This document shows, piece after piece, positions 24,458 to 33,735 of a DNA stretch of 64,000 nucleotides. Both the position numbers and the translations under genes were made by a program. Numbering within the stretch: the stretch's first letter is position 1; every line of letters starts with the position of its first letter. The notes below the pieces were generated by a model. That model had not been told where the DNA came from, searched no databases, and saw only the letters and a list, made by a program, of their open reading frames with translations. Source of the DNA: a bacterium (GTDB lineage Bacteria; 4484-113; JAFGCY01). The stretch spans positions 1 through 64,000 of the forward strand of contig JAGRNT010000015.1 in the NCBI GenBank assembly GCA_020440605.1. Direction: 5' to 3'.

Positions 24458-25144
24458 TCAGTCCCGCCGCTGCCAGTGGATCCGCATTTCCCGGCCCGCA
24501 TCGCTGACAGGCAGCCAGGCTTCCTCGTGATTGCCACTCCAGAGGTCCAGCCACTTGCCTTCAACATCCCTGATTGCCTCGCCGCCACTGATCAGCAGCT
24601 CCGCCACGCCATCAGGACTGCCATCCCCGTTCACATCGAGCCCACTGGCGGGGGATGCCCCCCAGAGCAGCAGCACATAGCCGGTGACATTACCCTCGCT
24701 GGATAGCTGCGGCAGGTATGTGAATTTGCCGACGGCAGCAGCAGTCCAGCCGAATGGCACGGCACTGGCATTCAGATCGGCCCGGGAATCCGCCGAGAAC
24801 GGATTGGGGTAGAAGCCCTGCTCCATGTAAGGCTCCCCCATCCCATGTTCCTCGCAGCATTTGCCCATTGTCAGGATGCCCAGGTCCGTGGGGTAGCGCA
24901 TTTCCCAGGCCTGCTCCCCGACGGAATGGTCCACGCTGAAACGCTCGGCCTGCAGCTGCAGGTTGTGCAGCTCGCGGATCGCCATCCCCAGCCGGTCCTG
25001 TTCGGATATTGCATAGCCGGAGGCAGCATGCTCCCAGAAGATTGCCCGCTGTTCCTCAATGCTCATGCCTTCCGCATGAATGGCGACAGAGGTCGAAACC
25101 GCAAGCAGGCTCGTCAATACAAAGATCAAATGCCTGGTGTTCAT
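24458..25144 (-). CDS. secreted protein, pilin-like NPF/PFGW family member B
   Basis: A 228-residue protein starts at ATG 25144 with GGGAGGGAGTAGG just before it. A signal peptide (about 1-25, ending IHAEG) is followed by a helix, MRYPTDLGILTMGKCCEEHG, FYPNPFSADSR, VPFGWTAAAVGKFTYLPQ, GYVLLLWG and a DVNGDGSPDG loop. It is colinear with the downstream protein, including a paired-Cys site (KCCEE versus PCCSE). The 37-nt spacing suggests one transcript. It is divergent from the gene at 25291. Confidence 0.72.
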   Translation of the reverse strand: MNTRHLIFVLTSLLAVSTSVAIHAEGMSIEEQRAIFWEHAASGYAISEQDRLGMAIRELHNLQLQAERFSVDHSVGEQAWEMRYPTDLGILTMGKCCEEHGMGEPYMEQGFYPNPFSADSRADLNASAVPFGWTAAAVGKFTYLPQLSSEGNVTGYVLLLWGASPASGLDVNGDGSPDGVAELLISGGEAIRDVEGKWLDLWSGNHEEAWLPVSDAGREMRIHWQRRD

Positions 25145-25290
25145 CCTACTCCCTCCCGGATATGACGACATTGAAATGTATATACCACAACGTAGAGCAT
25201 ACTGCAGGGCCTTCACAACAGCGTGCTAATGTAGAATTCAGCATCAATGGTGGAACCTTGCGCCTTTCACCGGATGCAGGAGAGACTGGC

Positions 25291-26262
25291 ATGCATGACA
25301 TCTTCAGCCTGCCCCCCGGGGGGTATCCGCAGGATCTGCTTTCCCTGCGCAGTGAAATCATTTCGCGCACACTTGCCGGCCATATCGACTCAGCTTATGA
25401 AATGTACCAGTTTGAGCTGGAGCAGCTCCGCGAACGGGGGATCAGGGTCTTTGATCTGCCCCGCGAGCATTTCGAGCTGGAGCACCGGCTCTCACAGCTC
25501 GACTATGCACAGCACAGCACAGAGATGGACGGGATCATCGCGCGCATGGACCAGTTGAAGCTCGCGGCAGGTTTTCCCCAGGAACGCGTCGACGATCCAA
25601 TGGGCCAGGGCAAGCCTGCCGAGCTGCTCGAGCTGGAAGCGCAGATGCAACATGCAGCGGAACGGGCCGATATGGCGGAGAGCCTGCGCATATCAACGCA
25701 GTGGCTGGAGCGGATGCGCTATTACGGATATCCGCAGCCCGGCATGGAACAGCAGGAGCAGGCTTACCAGGAGTTCCTCGAGCAGGAGGAGGAACTGCAG
25801 CGGCAGGTCCCGCCGGAGTACCTGGCTACGATGCGCGCGCTGGCGATGGCCCTCTACCGTGGTGACATGGATGAAGTGCTGCTGCAGCACGAGCAGCAGA
25901 TCCGCATCGCGGAATCGCTGGGGATCAACATCCAGCGCATGACACGGGAGTACTTCGAGCTGCAGCACCGCATCAGCAAGGCCGCACGGCGCAATGACCA
26001 GGCGCAACTGGCTGAGCTGCAGCAGGAACTGGAGGAACTGCAGCCTGCGGATCAGCAGGTGATGGAACTGTTCGTCGATCCCAGCGGCGTGATGGGCCTG
26101 CCGCCGGAATATGCGGACCTCGCCCGGGAATGCGCCGAGGCCTTCGAGCGCGGTGATGAGGCGGAGGCGATCCGCATCAGCCAGCAGATGCAGAAGCTCC
26201 TGGAAAGCAGCGGCAACATCTACAACATCATGAACATCATCGATGGCGAAGCGGGCGCCTGA
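25291..26262 (+). CDS. helical Glu/Gln-rich protein of unknown function
   Basis: A 323-residue soluble protein starts at ATG 25291, chosen for its CAGGAGAGA Shine-Dalgarno. Earlier in-frame starts have none and run into the divergent gene. It is nearly all helix with many Glu, Gln, Met and Leu. It contains internal repeats of a unit ending in H-x-E-L-x-H-R (EHFELEHRLSQLDYAQ and EYFELQHRISKAARRND), each preceded by RGD/HID...E..Q..I. Coiled-coil or armadillo-like stacking is likely. I recognise no family. Confidence 0.6.
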   Translation: MHDIFSLPPGGYPQDLLSLRSEIISRTLAGHIDSAYEMYQFELEQLRERGIRVFDLPREHFELEHRLSQLDYAQHSTEMDGIIARMDQLKLAAGFPQERVDDPMGQGKPAELLELEAQMQHAAERADMAESLRISTQWLERMRYYGYPQPGMEQQEQAYQEFLEQEEELQRQVPPEYLATMRALAMALYRGDMDEVLLQHEQQIRIAESLGINIQRMTREYFELQHRISKAARRNDQAQLAELQQELEELQPADQQVMELFVDPSGVMGLPPEYADLARECAEAFERGDEAEAIRISQQMQKLLESSGNIYNIMNIIDGEAGA

Positions 26263-26306
26263 GCAGGCCCTTTAGACTTATCCCCGCGCTGTCCACGACT
26301 GATCGC

Positions 26307-26312
26307 TATAAT
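26307..26312 (+). promoter_or_regulatory. -10 element, leaderless GTG start of the PIN/TRAM operon
   Basis: A perfect TATAAT is followed by 6 nt (CACTAG) and the GTG at 26319. No Shine-Dalgarno site is visible. Confidence 0.5.
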
Positions 26313-26318
26313 CACTAG

Positions 26319-28064
26319 GTGGAACAGGAACAACAGCCGCGGGGGAACGGTACTCGGCTAGACGCCGATATGCCGGATAAGACCTCCCCCGGCAGAAGGA
26401 CTGAGCATCAGCCGGCATCCAGGTCTGCGTCATCCTCCGAGGATCCACGCATCCGCCTGCTACTGGCCAAGATGCTCGCCACGCTCACCGGGATGCTTGT
26501 GGGAATGGTAGCCGCAGCTGTGCTTGGTGCACTGCTGCTCCCGGAACAGGTAAGCAAGGTCGATTCCGCACGGGAGGAGATCAGCGCCAGCACCAAGGAG
26601 ATTGAACGCATTGGTCCTGAGCGTCAGAAGGCCTATGATGAACTGACGCGGAGCAAGGAGGACTATGACAGGAATGTCGATCCTGTCCTGCTGGAACCAT
26701 TCACCAGTGAGTTCGCGCACCTGAAGTTCACTAGCAAGCTGAGTACACATGAACTGCTGATGGAGCTGAAGGAAGATCCGCTGCGCCTGGTCAACTACGA
26801 CGAGCTGGAGAAGCTCAACCTGCAGCAATACCTGCCGGATGCATCCGGGCGCGAGAATTCCGATCAGACCGGACGGAATGATGAGCAAGAGTCAGAAGCT
26901 GCTGACTCGGCTGCTACCCGTGAACTGTTGCGCCAGTACGCTCTGCGCTTCATCGAACTGCGTGACAAGGACTATGTCTTCACGCAGGTTGAGAATGAAT
27001 ACTCCAAGTACCAGATGTCCGTCACGATCAACGAGGAGGTCGTGCGCGTCACCAGTATCTTCATCTTCCAGATCAACCTGCTGAGCCTGGCAATGATCTT
27101 CATCTGCACAATCGTGGGCTATCTGACGCATCCGATCGCAGAAAAGCTCATCCGCAGGGTGACCAACATCTGGAAAGGCATGGACTTCGGCCCCGGCCAG
27201 CGCAGCGGTCCCGCCGCAATCGGGATGTTCGCCGGAGTGGTTCTGGCAACCATCACCCTGCTGATGCTGTTCGCGGTGATCCCACCGGGAGAGAGTTTCC
27301 TCGACAAGGGCTGGTTCAAGCTGGTGATCGGCACTGCAATGATCCTGATCATGGGCGGGATCGGCGCCATCACCGGCGCGACATACTTCGGGCCACGTGA
27401 GGATCCCGACGAGATAGATGAATTTGCCGAGTTCCGGCGCAACGCTGCGCCGAAGCTGCTCGACACCTCCGTGATCATTGACGGGCGGATCTACGAGATC
27501 GCCCAGACGCGCTTCCTCGACGGCTACCTCGTGGTCACCGGCTCAGTGCTGCGCGAACTGCAGACCCTCGCCGACAGTGCCGATGAGCGCAAGCGCATCA
27601 AGGGCCGCAGCGGGCTCGAGCTCGTACAGAAGATGCAGGATGACAACCGCGTCGATCTGCGGATCTTCGATGACAGCCAGTTCGACAGCCAGGGCAACGG
27701 CGTCGACGACCAGCTGATGATCGTCTGCCGCGAGATGGGAGCTCAGGTCGTCACCAATGACTACAACCTCAACCGTGTGGCAGCGATCCTCAACGTCAAG
27801 GTGCTCAACATCAACGCGCTTGCCAACTCGGTCAAGACCCGGCACCTGCCCGGCGACGAGCTGGTGATCAAGATCACGGACCGTGGCAAGCAGAAGGGCC
27901 AGGGCGTCGGCTACCTCGAGGACGGCACGATGGTCGTGATTGAGGACGGCGGCGGTTACATCGGCCAGAACAAGCTCGTGCGGATCACAAGTGTCTCGCA
28001 GACCGCCCAGGGCCGGCTGCTGTTCGCGCGCGTGGATCTTGCCAGTGGAGACGGCGATGCCTGA
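26319..28064 (+). CDS. membrane PIN/TRAM domain protein (YacL-like) with a long loop insert
   Basis: The 581-residue protein has a hydrophobic helix at about 48-72, a charged helical/coiled-coil stretch to about 235, three more helices (about 246-270, 300-322, 335-357), a PIN nuclease domain (about 383-500) and a TRAM domain (about 505-575). PIN acidic residues are present in LLDTSVIIDGR, VLRELQ, GVDDQL and TNDYNLNR. YacL-type proteins normally have four close helices before PIN, so the roughly 170-residue insert after helix 1 is unusual. The PIN/TRAM-ispD order is the one seen in Firmicutes. It overlaps ispD by 8 nt. Confidence 0.88.
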   Translation: MEQEQQPRGNGTRLDADMPDKTSPGRRTEHQPASRSASSSEDPRIRLLLAKMLATLTGMLVGMVAAAVLGALLLPEQVSKVDSAREEISASTKEIERIGPERQKAYDELTRSKEDYDRNVDPVLLEPFTSEFAHLKFTSKLSTHELLMELKEDPLRLVNYDELEKLNLQQYLPDASGRENSDQTGRNDEQESEAADSAATRELLRQYALRFIELRDKDYVFTQVENEYSKYQMSVTINEEVVRVTSIFIFQINLLSLAMIFICTIVGYLTHPIAEKLIRRVTNIWKGMDFGPGQRSGPAAIGMFAGVVLATITLLMLFAVIPPGESFLDKGWFKLVIGTAMILIMGGIGAITGATYFGPREDPDEIDEFAEFRRNAAPKLLDTSVIIDGRIYEIAQTRFLDGYLVVTGSVLRELQTLADSADERKRIKGRSGLELVQKMQDDNRVDLRIFDDSQFDSQGNGVDDQLMIVCREMGAQVVTNDYNLNRVAAILNVKVLNINALANSVKTRHLPGDELVIKITDRGKQKGQGVGYLEDGTMVVIEDGGGYIGQNKLVRITSVSQTAQGRLLFARVDLASGDGDA

Positions 28065-28833
28065 GTTCAGTGCGCTGATCCTCGCCGGAGGCCGGGCCTC
28101 ACGCTTCGGTGGCACCGATCTCTACAGGGAGAAACTCGGCGGGAAGTCGATGCTGTCCCACTCCATCGACATGTGTGATGCCAACGAGCACTGCCGCGAG
28201 ATCATCGTCAGTGTCTCCCCTGCAGTGCGCAGCTGGATCGAGGGAGACGTGCTGACCTTCGGCAGCGACCGGATGCAGTTCACTGATGCCCAGCCGGACC
28301 GCCAGAGCTCAGCGCTGGCAGCGGCAAAGCTGGCAACGGCGGAGCTGCTGGTGATCATGGATGCCAACCGCCCCTACAGCGGCGATGAACTGCTGGAGCG
28401 CGTGCTGCGAGAGGCCACTGTCGGCACGGGCTGCGCACCCTGCCTGGACTGCACCGACCCTCCAGCCACCCGTGGCGAGCAGGTCAGTGCCGATGCCGGC
28501 GAGACTGACTTCTTCGGCGCGAGGAAAAGTGAATCCTATTCCCGCAATCTGCTGCGTGGCAACCTGAATGCTGTGGATGCCGTACTGCTGCAGCATCCCC
28601 AGGCCTACCGCCGCGAGGACTACATCCGCCATGCCGAGGCCGCTGGCGAGCTAAGCCGCTTCGCTGATGACAGCGAGGTCTTCATGGCGGGCGGCGGCGA
28701 CATCATCCTCGTTCCCGGGCGCAGCGGCAACTTCCGGGTTGTCAGCCATGAAGACCTGCGCATCATGCAGAAGATCATGGGCGGTCCCTCGAAGAAGAAG
28801 CAGGACGGCAAGTACGGAGGCCTCGGTTGGTAG
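28057..28833 (+). CDS. ispD: IspD-like cytidylyltransferase
   Basis: The 258-residue protein starts at ATG 28057 (GGAG upstream). It is the expected 2-C-methyl-D-erythritol 4-phosphate cytidylyltransferase of the MEP isoprenoid pathway. The nucleotide loop is LILAGGRASRFGG (8-19), Lys27 sits in REKLGGKSMLSHSID, and the DANRP site is 102-106. The substrate-binding lysine of the C-terminal motif (usually xxKVTxPEDL) is Arg227 in NFRVVSHEDL. An insert of about 30 residues follows TGCAP. Activity is likely but the divergence is notable. It overlaps the next gene by 7 nt. Confidence 0.82.
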   Translation: MPEFSALILAGGRASRFGGTDLYREKLGGKSMLSHSIDMCDANEHCREIIVSVSPAVRSWIEGDVLTFGSDRMQFTDAQPDRQSSALAAAKLATAELLVIMDANRPYSGDELLERVLREATVGTGCAPCLDCTDPPATRGEQVSADAGETDFFGARKSESYSRNLLRGNLNAVDAVLLQHPQAYRREDYIRHAEAAGELSRFADDSEVFMAGGGDIILVPGRSGNFRVVSHEDLRIMQKIMGGPSKKKQDGKYGGLGW

Positions 28834-29948
28834 CGGCATCCCCGGCGGGCGGCCTGCGCATCGGCCAGGGCGTCAGCTCACATCGTATCTCCCCGGGCAA
28901 GAGCGCGGCCCTCGCCGGCTGCAGTGTTGCCATCCAGATCGGCGATGCCAGCGGTGACGGTGACGTTGCCAGCCAGGCCGTGCTCAGCGCCCTGATGAAT
29001 GCGCTGGCCCTGCCCGGAATCGACACTCTGTTTCCATCGGACGATACCGAAGCTCTGCGCGAAAACGGCCTCGTACTGCTCAGCCAGACCGTCACGGCCC
29101 TCAGGCGCCGCCAGCTCGATGCCCTGAGCAGCGTGAGCCTCAGCCTGCACCTCGCGGACTGGCAGGCCGTGAATGCCCACTGGGAGGAACTCTGCGGGAT
29201 GCTGGCCAGTGCCCTGCAGCTTGAGCGCGACTGCGTCGGAATCAGCATCGGGCCAGTCCCGGACGGGATGGACCCGGAATGCATGTACGCCTTCGCTTCA
29301 CTGCTCTGCCAGCGGCGCGACCCATTTGCGAATGCGCCGAAGTCCACTACAGCGCCGAGCCGCGAGCAACGCACGGCCGAGGCTGCGCGCAGCCTGTTTG
29401 ACAATCCTGAGCCTGCCCCGCCGCGGGCCGAACCTGACATCCTGGAGGATCCGACATTGCCAAGGAGAGCACGCGAATTCGAACAGGCGGTGCGCAGCGG
29501 CCTGCCACCCCTGCCCCGGGCCCAGACCCCGCAGCCCGGCAGCACGCTCTACGTCTACAGTGACGGGGCCAGCCGCGGCAATCCCGGCAAGGCGGCAACC
29601 GGTTTCGTGGTGATGGACGGAGCCGGCCTGCTCGTGCATGAGGGCGGCAGCCGGCTGGAGGACTGCACCAACAACCAGGCGGAATACCGCGCGCTGATCG
29701 AGGCCCTGGAATGGGTCGAGCGCGAACTCGGACATGACTTCCATCTGGAGTGCCGGCTGGACAGTGAACTCGTCGTCAAGCAGCTGAAGGGCGAGTACAA
29801 GGTCAAGAAGGAGGAGCTGAAGCCCCTCTCGATGAAGGCCCTGAACCTGCTGATGTACTTTACCGCCTTCGAGCTGCGGCATGTGCCGCGAGCCGAGAAT
29901 GCCCGTGCGGATGCCATGGCCAACGCCGTGCTTGACGGCGGTTCCTGA
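28827..29948 (+). CDS. fusion of degenerate IspF-like domain and ribonuclease HI
   Basis: A 373-residue protein starts at TTG 28827, supported by CGGAGG 6 nt before. Residues 10-165 resemble IspF: RIGQGVSSH (IspF RIGHGFDVH), SGDGDVASQAVLSALMNAL (IspF HSDGDVxLHAxxDALLGA) and IDTLFPSDD. The zinc-ligand Asp is Ser17 and the His is Ser42 (only His19 remains), so cyclase activity is unlikely. After a Pro-rich linker (166-237) comes a full RNase H fold with Asp246 (SDGASRGNPG), Glu286, Asp312 and Asp362. RNase HI cuts RNA in RNA:DNA hybrids. Its place directly after ispD matches where ispF usually sits. Confidence 0.82.
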   Translation: MVAASPAGGLRIGQGVSSHRISPGKSAALAGCSVAIQIGDASGDGDVASQAVLSALMNALALPGIDTLFPSDDTEALRENGLVLLSQTVTALRRRQLDALSSVSLSLHLADWQAVNAHWEELCGMLASALQLERDCVGISIGPVPDGMDPECMYAFASLLCQRRDPFANAPKSTTAPSREQRTAEAARSLFDNPEPAPPRAEPDILEDPTLPRRAREFEQAVRSGLPPLPRAQTPQPGSTLYVYSDGASRGNPGKAATGFVVMDGAGLLVHEGGSRLEDCTNNQAEYRALIEALEWVERELGHDFHLECRLDSELVVKQLKGEYKVKKEELKPLSMKALNLLMYFTAFELRHVPRAENARADAMANAVLDGGS

Positions 29949-29952
29949 GCAC

Positions 29953-32079
29953 TCAGACAGGCACTGGCAGCGCGGGGCTGTAAAGCGCGATCAGCGCTTC
30001 CTGCACCGCGACCATCTCCTCGTCCTCGCCGGGATGGCGGCGCAGGTAGCTGCCGTCCGGCTGCATGTCCCAGGCTGAGCTGTTGTCAGCGAAGTAGACC
30101 TGCAGGATCCGCTCCAGCTCCGCGGTGCATTCCTCATCGCGGACCGGCACTATCGTCTCCACGCGCTTGTCCAGGTTGCGCCGCATCCAGTCCGCACTGC
30201 CGATGTAGAATTCCGGCTCACCGGCATTCTCGAAGCGGTAGATCCGGCTGTGCTCGAGGAAGCGCCCCAGCACGCTGCAGACCCGGATGTTGTCACTGAG
30301 TCCCGGTACGCCTGCACGCAGGCAGCACAGGCCACGCACGATCAGGTAGACCGGCACGCCGTCCAGACCCGCGGCATACAGCTCGCGCATGATCAGCGGG
30401 TCCTGCAGCTGGTTCATCTTGGCAATGATCCCGCTGGGACGGCCCTCCCGGGCATGCTCCGCCTCGCGGCGGATCAGCTCGATGAAATGGTCGCGCATGT
30501 AGCGCGGAGCCACGAACAGCTTCTTGTAATCCGTATGCGGATGCGCACCGGTCAGCTCATTGAAGACGTTCAGCGCATCCTCACAGATCGACTTGTTGGC
30601 CGTCAGCAGGCCGAGATCCTCATAGATCCGCGCCGTCTGGGTGTGATAGTTGCCAGTGCCGAGATGCACGTAGTTGCGCAGCTGGTCCCCTTCCTCGCGG
30701 ACCACGAGTGCCATCTTGGCATGGGTCTTCAGGGCTTCCACGCCATAGCTCACATGCGCCCCGGCGGCCTCCAGCATCCGCCCCCATTCAATGTTCGGCA
30801 TTTCGTCGAAGCGCGCCGTGATCTCGACACAGACCGCAACCTGCTTGCCCTGGCGGGCTGCCTCAACCAGTGCGGAAAGAATCGGTGACTTGCTAGAGGT
30901 CCTGTAGATCGTCAGCTTGATCGCCAGGGTGTGCGGGTCATTCACCGCGGCGCGGATGAAGCGCAGCACGGATGTGTCGAAACTCTGGTAGGGATGGTGC
31001 AGCAGGATGTCGCCACGGCGGATCTCCGCAAAAACCTCCTCAGGGTTACCGCTGTCCACCATGGACAGCCGCGGGTGGTTGACGGCCAGATGCTCCGGCA
31101 GGCGGTGGCCTTCAACACCCTCCGTGGGCAGGCTCAGCAGGTCACTCTTGCCCAGCAGGCTCTCACAGACATAGATGTCATCATCGGCAGCCCCCAGCTG
31201 GTCCGCCAGCCAGCTCACCAGCTTGTCGGGCATGCTGTTCTGAACCTGCAGCCTGACAACGCCGGCGAAGCGCCGCGCCCGCAGTTCATTGGTCACCTGG
31301 TCGATGATGCTGCCCGGGATCACGTCCTCGGGCACGAGGTGCTCCTCGCCCTCTCCTTCGGTGTCATCACTGTCCGCACCGCGCGTCACCCGGAAGGTGT
31401 AGACCTCGATGCTCGCCGTACCGGGGAACAGCTGGTCCAGATTCTCAGCAATGATGTCCTCCAGCAGCACCAGGCCGCGTCCTTCGGGCAGCAGTACCCA
31501 GCGCGGCCGGTTGCCGGGGACCTTGATGCGCACGAAGCGCTTGCGGTCCTTCTTGGTGTCACGGACACGCACCGCCAGATTCAGTCCGAGGTTGGAAATG
31601 AAGGGAAAGGGATGCTCCGCGTCCACGGCAAGCGGAGTCAGGAGCGGTTTGATCTGTTCACTGAAATATTCCCGGCAGAAGCTCCGGTTCTCCTCATCCA
31701 GCTCAGATACCTTCAGGAAGGGCAGCCCGGCATCCGCCAGTGCCGCAGGAATGTCGGCCGCAAGCATCGTCTCCAGCCGGGAAATCTGGTTGAGCACTTC
31801 CTCGCGGCACTGCATCAGGACCTCGACAGGGGAACGCCCCTCGCTGGTCAGCAGTTCGCGGCCGCTGCGGATCATGCGCTTCAGCCCGCCGACGCGCTTC
31901 ATGAAGAATTCGTCATGCAGCACGCCCATGATCCCTGCGAACTTCACACGCTCCAGCAGCGGCAGCTCCGGATCCTCCACGAAGGCCAGCACACGCTCGG
32001 CGAAAGCCAGCCAGCTCAGGTCGCGATTGAGGAAGATGTCGTGCCCTTCCCGAATGTCATAGTCCATTGACTTGTTCAC
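29953..32079 (-). CDS. ppk1: polyphosphate kinase 1
   Basis: The 708-residue protein has full family length. It has N-domain FLNRDLSWLAFAERVLAFVED, head-domain segments (FAEIRRGDILLHHPYQSF, LAIKLTIYRTSSKSPI, FDEMPNIEWGRMLEAAG) and the C1 histidine motif HLGTGNYH. The second phosphohydrolase-like half ends with EFYIGSADWMRRNLDKRVE. It reversibly makes inorganic polyphosphate from ATP. Start: GTG 32079 as given, or ATG 32067, which has AGGGGTG at good spacing. It is convergent with the RNase H fusion gene, ending 4 nt away. Confidence 0.95.
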   Translation of the reverse strand: MNKSMDYDIREGHDIFLNRDLSWLAFAERVLAFVEDPELPLLERVKFAGIMGVLHDEFFMKRVGGLKRMIRSGRELLTSEGRSPVEVLMQCREEVLNQISRLETMLAADIPAALADAGLPFLKVSELDEENRSFCREYFSEQIKPLLTPLAVDAEHPFPFISNLGLNLAVRVRDTKKDRKRFVRIKVPGNRPRWVLLPEGRGLVLLEDIIAENLDQLFPGTASIEVYTFRVTRGADSDDTEGEGEEHLVPEDVIPGSIIDQVTNELRARRFAGVVRLQVQNSMPDKLVSWLADQLGAADDDIYVCESLLGKSDLLSLPTEGVEGHRLPEHLAVNHPRLSMVDSGNPEEVFAEIRRGDILLHHPYQSFDTSVLRFIRAAVNDPHTLAIKLTIYRTSSKSPILSALVEAARQGKQVAVCVEITARFDEMPNIEWGRMLEAAGAHVSYGVEALKTHAKMALVVREEGDQLRNYVHLGTGNYHTQTARIYEDLGLLTANKSICEDALNVFNELTGAHPHTDYKKLFVAPRYMRDHFIELIRREAEHAREGRPSGIIAKMNQLQDPLIMRELYAAGLDGVPVYLIVRGLCCLRAGVPGLSDNIRVCSVLGRFLEHSRIYRFENAGEPEFYIGSADWMRRNLDKRVETIVPVRDEECTAELERILQVYFADNSSAWDMQPDGSYLRRHPGEDEEMVAVQEALIALYSPALPVPV

Positions 32080-32178
32080 CCCTGATTATTCAGATCGAAG
32101 CAGGCGCAATGGCAGTTTATAACTTCAATGTGTGTTTAGTGTGAAAAAGCGCGGCGTGTCTGAGGAATGCAGGGCTGC

Positions 32179-32973
32179 TCAGCGCAGCTGGCGCGGCATT
32201 TCAGGGCGGAAGGGGCGGATCCAGGGCGAGGGCAGCAGGCCGTCCACCAGGCCGTCCACGAAGCTCGTGCCGATCGGATCGTACAGGAAACCGTCATGCG
32301 GTCGCACCAGGTTTGCCGGATTGACCTTGAAGGAGCCGTAACGGAAGTCCCCGGCCACGTTTATCTGCGACAGCCACTCGAGTGCGCGCTTCTGGCTGTC
32401 CGGCCCGACGATCTCATCGCGGGCGATCGTACCGATCAGGATCCGGCTGCTGCGCTTCACACCGAAATGCGCCAGCGCTTCCATCTGGCTGCGCGTGCGT
32501 TCCGTGTCGAACATGCGCGTGAGGTAGTCATGCTGGCTGCGGCTCAGCACGAGGTCCGGCGGCCTGGCCGTACCCACATAGCTTGAGCCGATGGTCACGA
32601 GGCAGAGGTAGTCCGGGCTGGCGGCCGGTACCAGCTTGGCGATCTCATTGAGCACATCCAGCGCCACGATCCCGCCGAAGCTGAAGCCGATGATCACCAC
32701 ATTGCGGATCTCCGGCGAGACGCTGCGGAGCACCGTACGGCTCAGGGAGAGCATGTACGACTGGTAGTTGGCGCTGTTGCCAAGCAGCATCTGCACCATG
32801 TCCGAGGGCTGGAACAGGTGCAGCACGCGCAGCTCCGGACGGCGGCGGCGCAGATGCGCCACGTACCACTTCCACGAGATGTCGGGTGTCACGCTGCGCC
32901 AGGTCGCGCTGAAGATCCCGTCGAGGCAGACGACGAGGTCAGTCCCAGGTTGCCAGTCCATTCCCGCGCGCAT
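32179..32973 (-). CDS. alpha/beta hydrolase-fold protein
   Basis: A 264-residue soluble protein has an N-terminal strand LVVCLDGIFSATW and the nucleophile elbow IGFSFGGIVAL, so the catalytic Ser is in G-F-S-F-G. A later Asp (IARDEIVGPDS) and His (RPHDGFL) could complete the triad. Substrate is unknown, and it may be an esterase, lipase or thioesterase. GGAGGCAAG precedes the ATG. It lies 26 nt after ndk on the same strand. Confidence 0.78.
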   Translation of the reverse strand: MRAGMDWQPGTDLVVCLDGIFSATWRSVTPDISWKWYVAHLRRRRPELRVLHLFQPSDMVQMLLGNSANYQSYMLSLSRTVLRSVSPEIRNVVIIGFSFGGIVALDVLNEIAKLVPAASPDYLCLVTIGSSYVGTARPPDLVLSRSQHDYLTRMFDTERTRSQMEALAHFGVKRSSRILIGTIARDEIVGPDSQKRALEWLSQINVAGDFRYGSFKVNPANLVRPHDGFLYDPIGTSFVDGLVDGLLPSPWIRPFRPEMPRQLR

Positions 32974-32999
32974 CTTGCCTCCGCGGGCTGAAGCTCAGC

Positions 33000-33455
33000 T
33001 TAGCCCACCAGCCACTTGTCGGAGTCGCGCTCATAGCTCACGAGCTCCGCGTCAGAGAAGTATACGCCGATCTCGAAGGCGGCGTTCTCGTTGCTGTCCG
33101 AGGCATGCACGAGATTGTTGGAGATGTCGAGGCCGAAGTCGCCGCGGATCGTGCCCGGGGCTGCCTCATTCGGCCGGGTCGCACCGACGATGCTGCGCAC
33201 CTGGGTGATCACGTCCGGACCCTCGAGCACCATCGCCACCACCGGGCTGGAACGGATGTACTGCACGAGGCCCTCGTAGAAGGGCTTGCCCTCATGCACG
33301 GCGTAGTGCCGGCTGGCCTGCTCCTGGCTGACGCTGATCAGCTTCATCGCGGCGACGCGCAGGCCCTTGCGCTCGAAGCGCGCGAGGATCTCACCGGTCA
33401 GGCCGCGCTGCACCGTGTCGGGTTTGAGCATTACGAATGTACGTTCCCACGCCAT
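33000..33455 (-). CDS. ndk: nucleoside diphosphate kinase
   Basis: The 151-residue protein matches Ndk: ERTFVMLKPDTVQRGLTGEIL, RPNEAAPGTIRGDFG and the phospho-histidine His117 in NNLVHASDS. It balances NTP pools by transferring the gamma phosphate. The C-terminus is slightly extended and ends in WLVG. Shine-Dalgarno GGAGAA precedes the ATG. It is divergent from pyrG, another nucleotide gene. Confidence 0.97.
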   Translation of the reverse strand: MAWERTFVMLKPDTVQRGLTGEILARFERKGLRVAAMKLISVSQEQASRHYAVHEGKPFYEGLVQYIRSSPVVAMVLEGPDVITQVRSIVGATRPNEAAPGTIRGDFGLDISNNLVHASDSNENAAFEIGVYFSDAELVSYERDSDKWLVG

Positions 33456-33660
33456 GATAGGTTCTCCGTTTCCCGGCTAGCGGGTTCATCAGGTTTCGGT
33501 CCGCGCGAATATTAGTATGCGCCGCCCCGCCGGTCAAGCCGCCGCAGTGGCACGGGCCCGGCTGGCTTAATTGCTATATTGAAAAACGAATCATCTGGTC
33601 GCAGTCCTGAAAAATCGGCATAGTCCCCCACAAAATCGCTGGCAGTGGCCCGCGGAAGCT

Positions 33661-33669
33661 GATAGAATG
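33661..33669 (+). promoter_or_regulatory. extended -10 promoter for pyrG
   Basis: TGA TAGAAT (extended -10) lies 66 nt before the ATG at 33736. The 33456-33735 gap separates divergent ndk and pyrG and holds no gene. Confidence 0.45.
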
Positions 33670-33735
33670 GTGTCCCGTGATGCAGAAAGCCCGCCAGGGC
33701 GTACGGTCGTCAGAGGAAAAAGGAAGGATAGTCCC

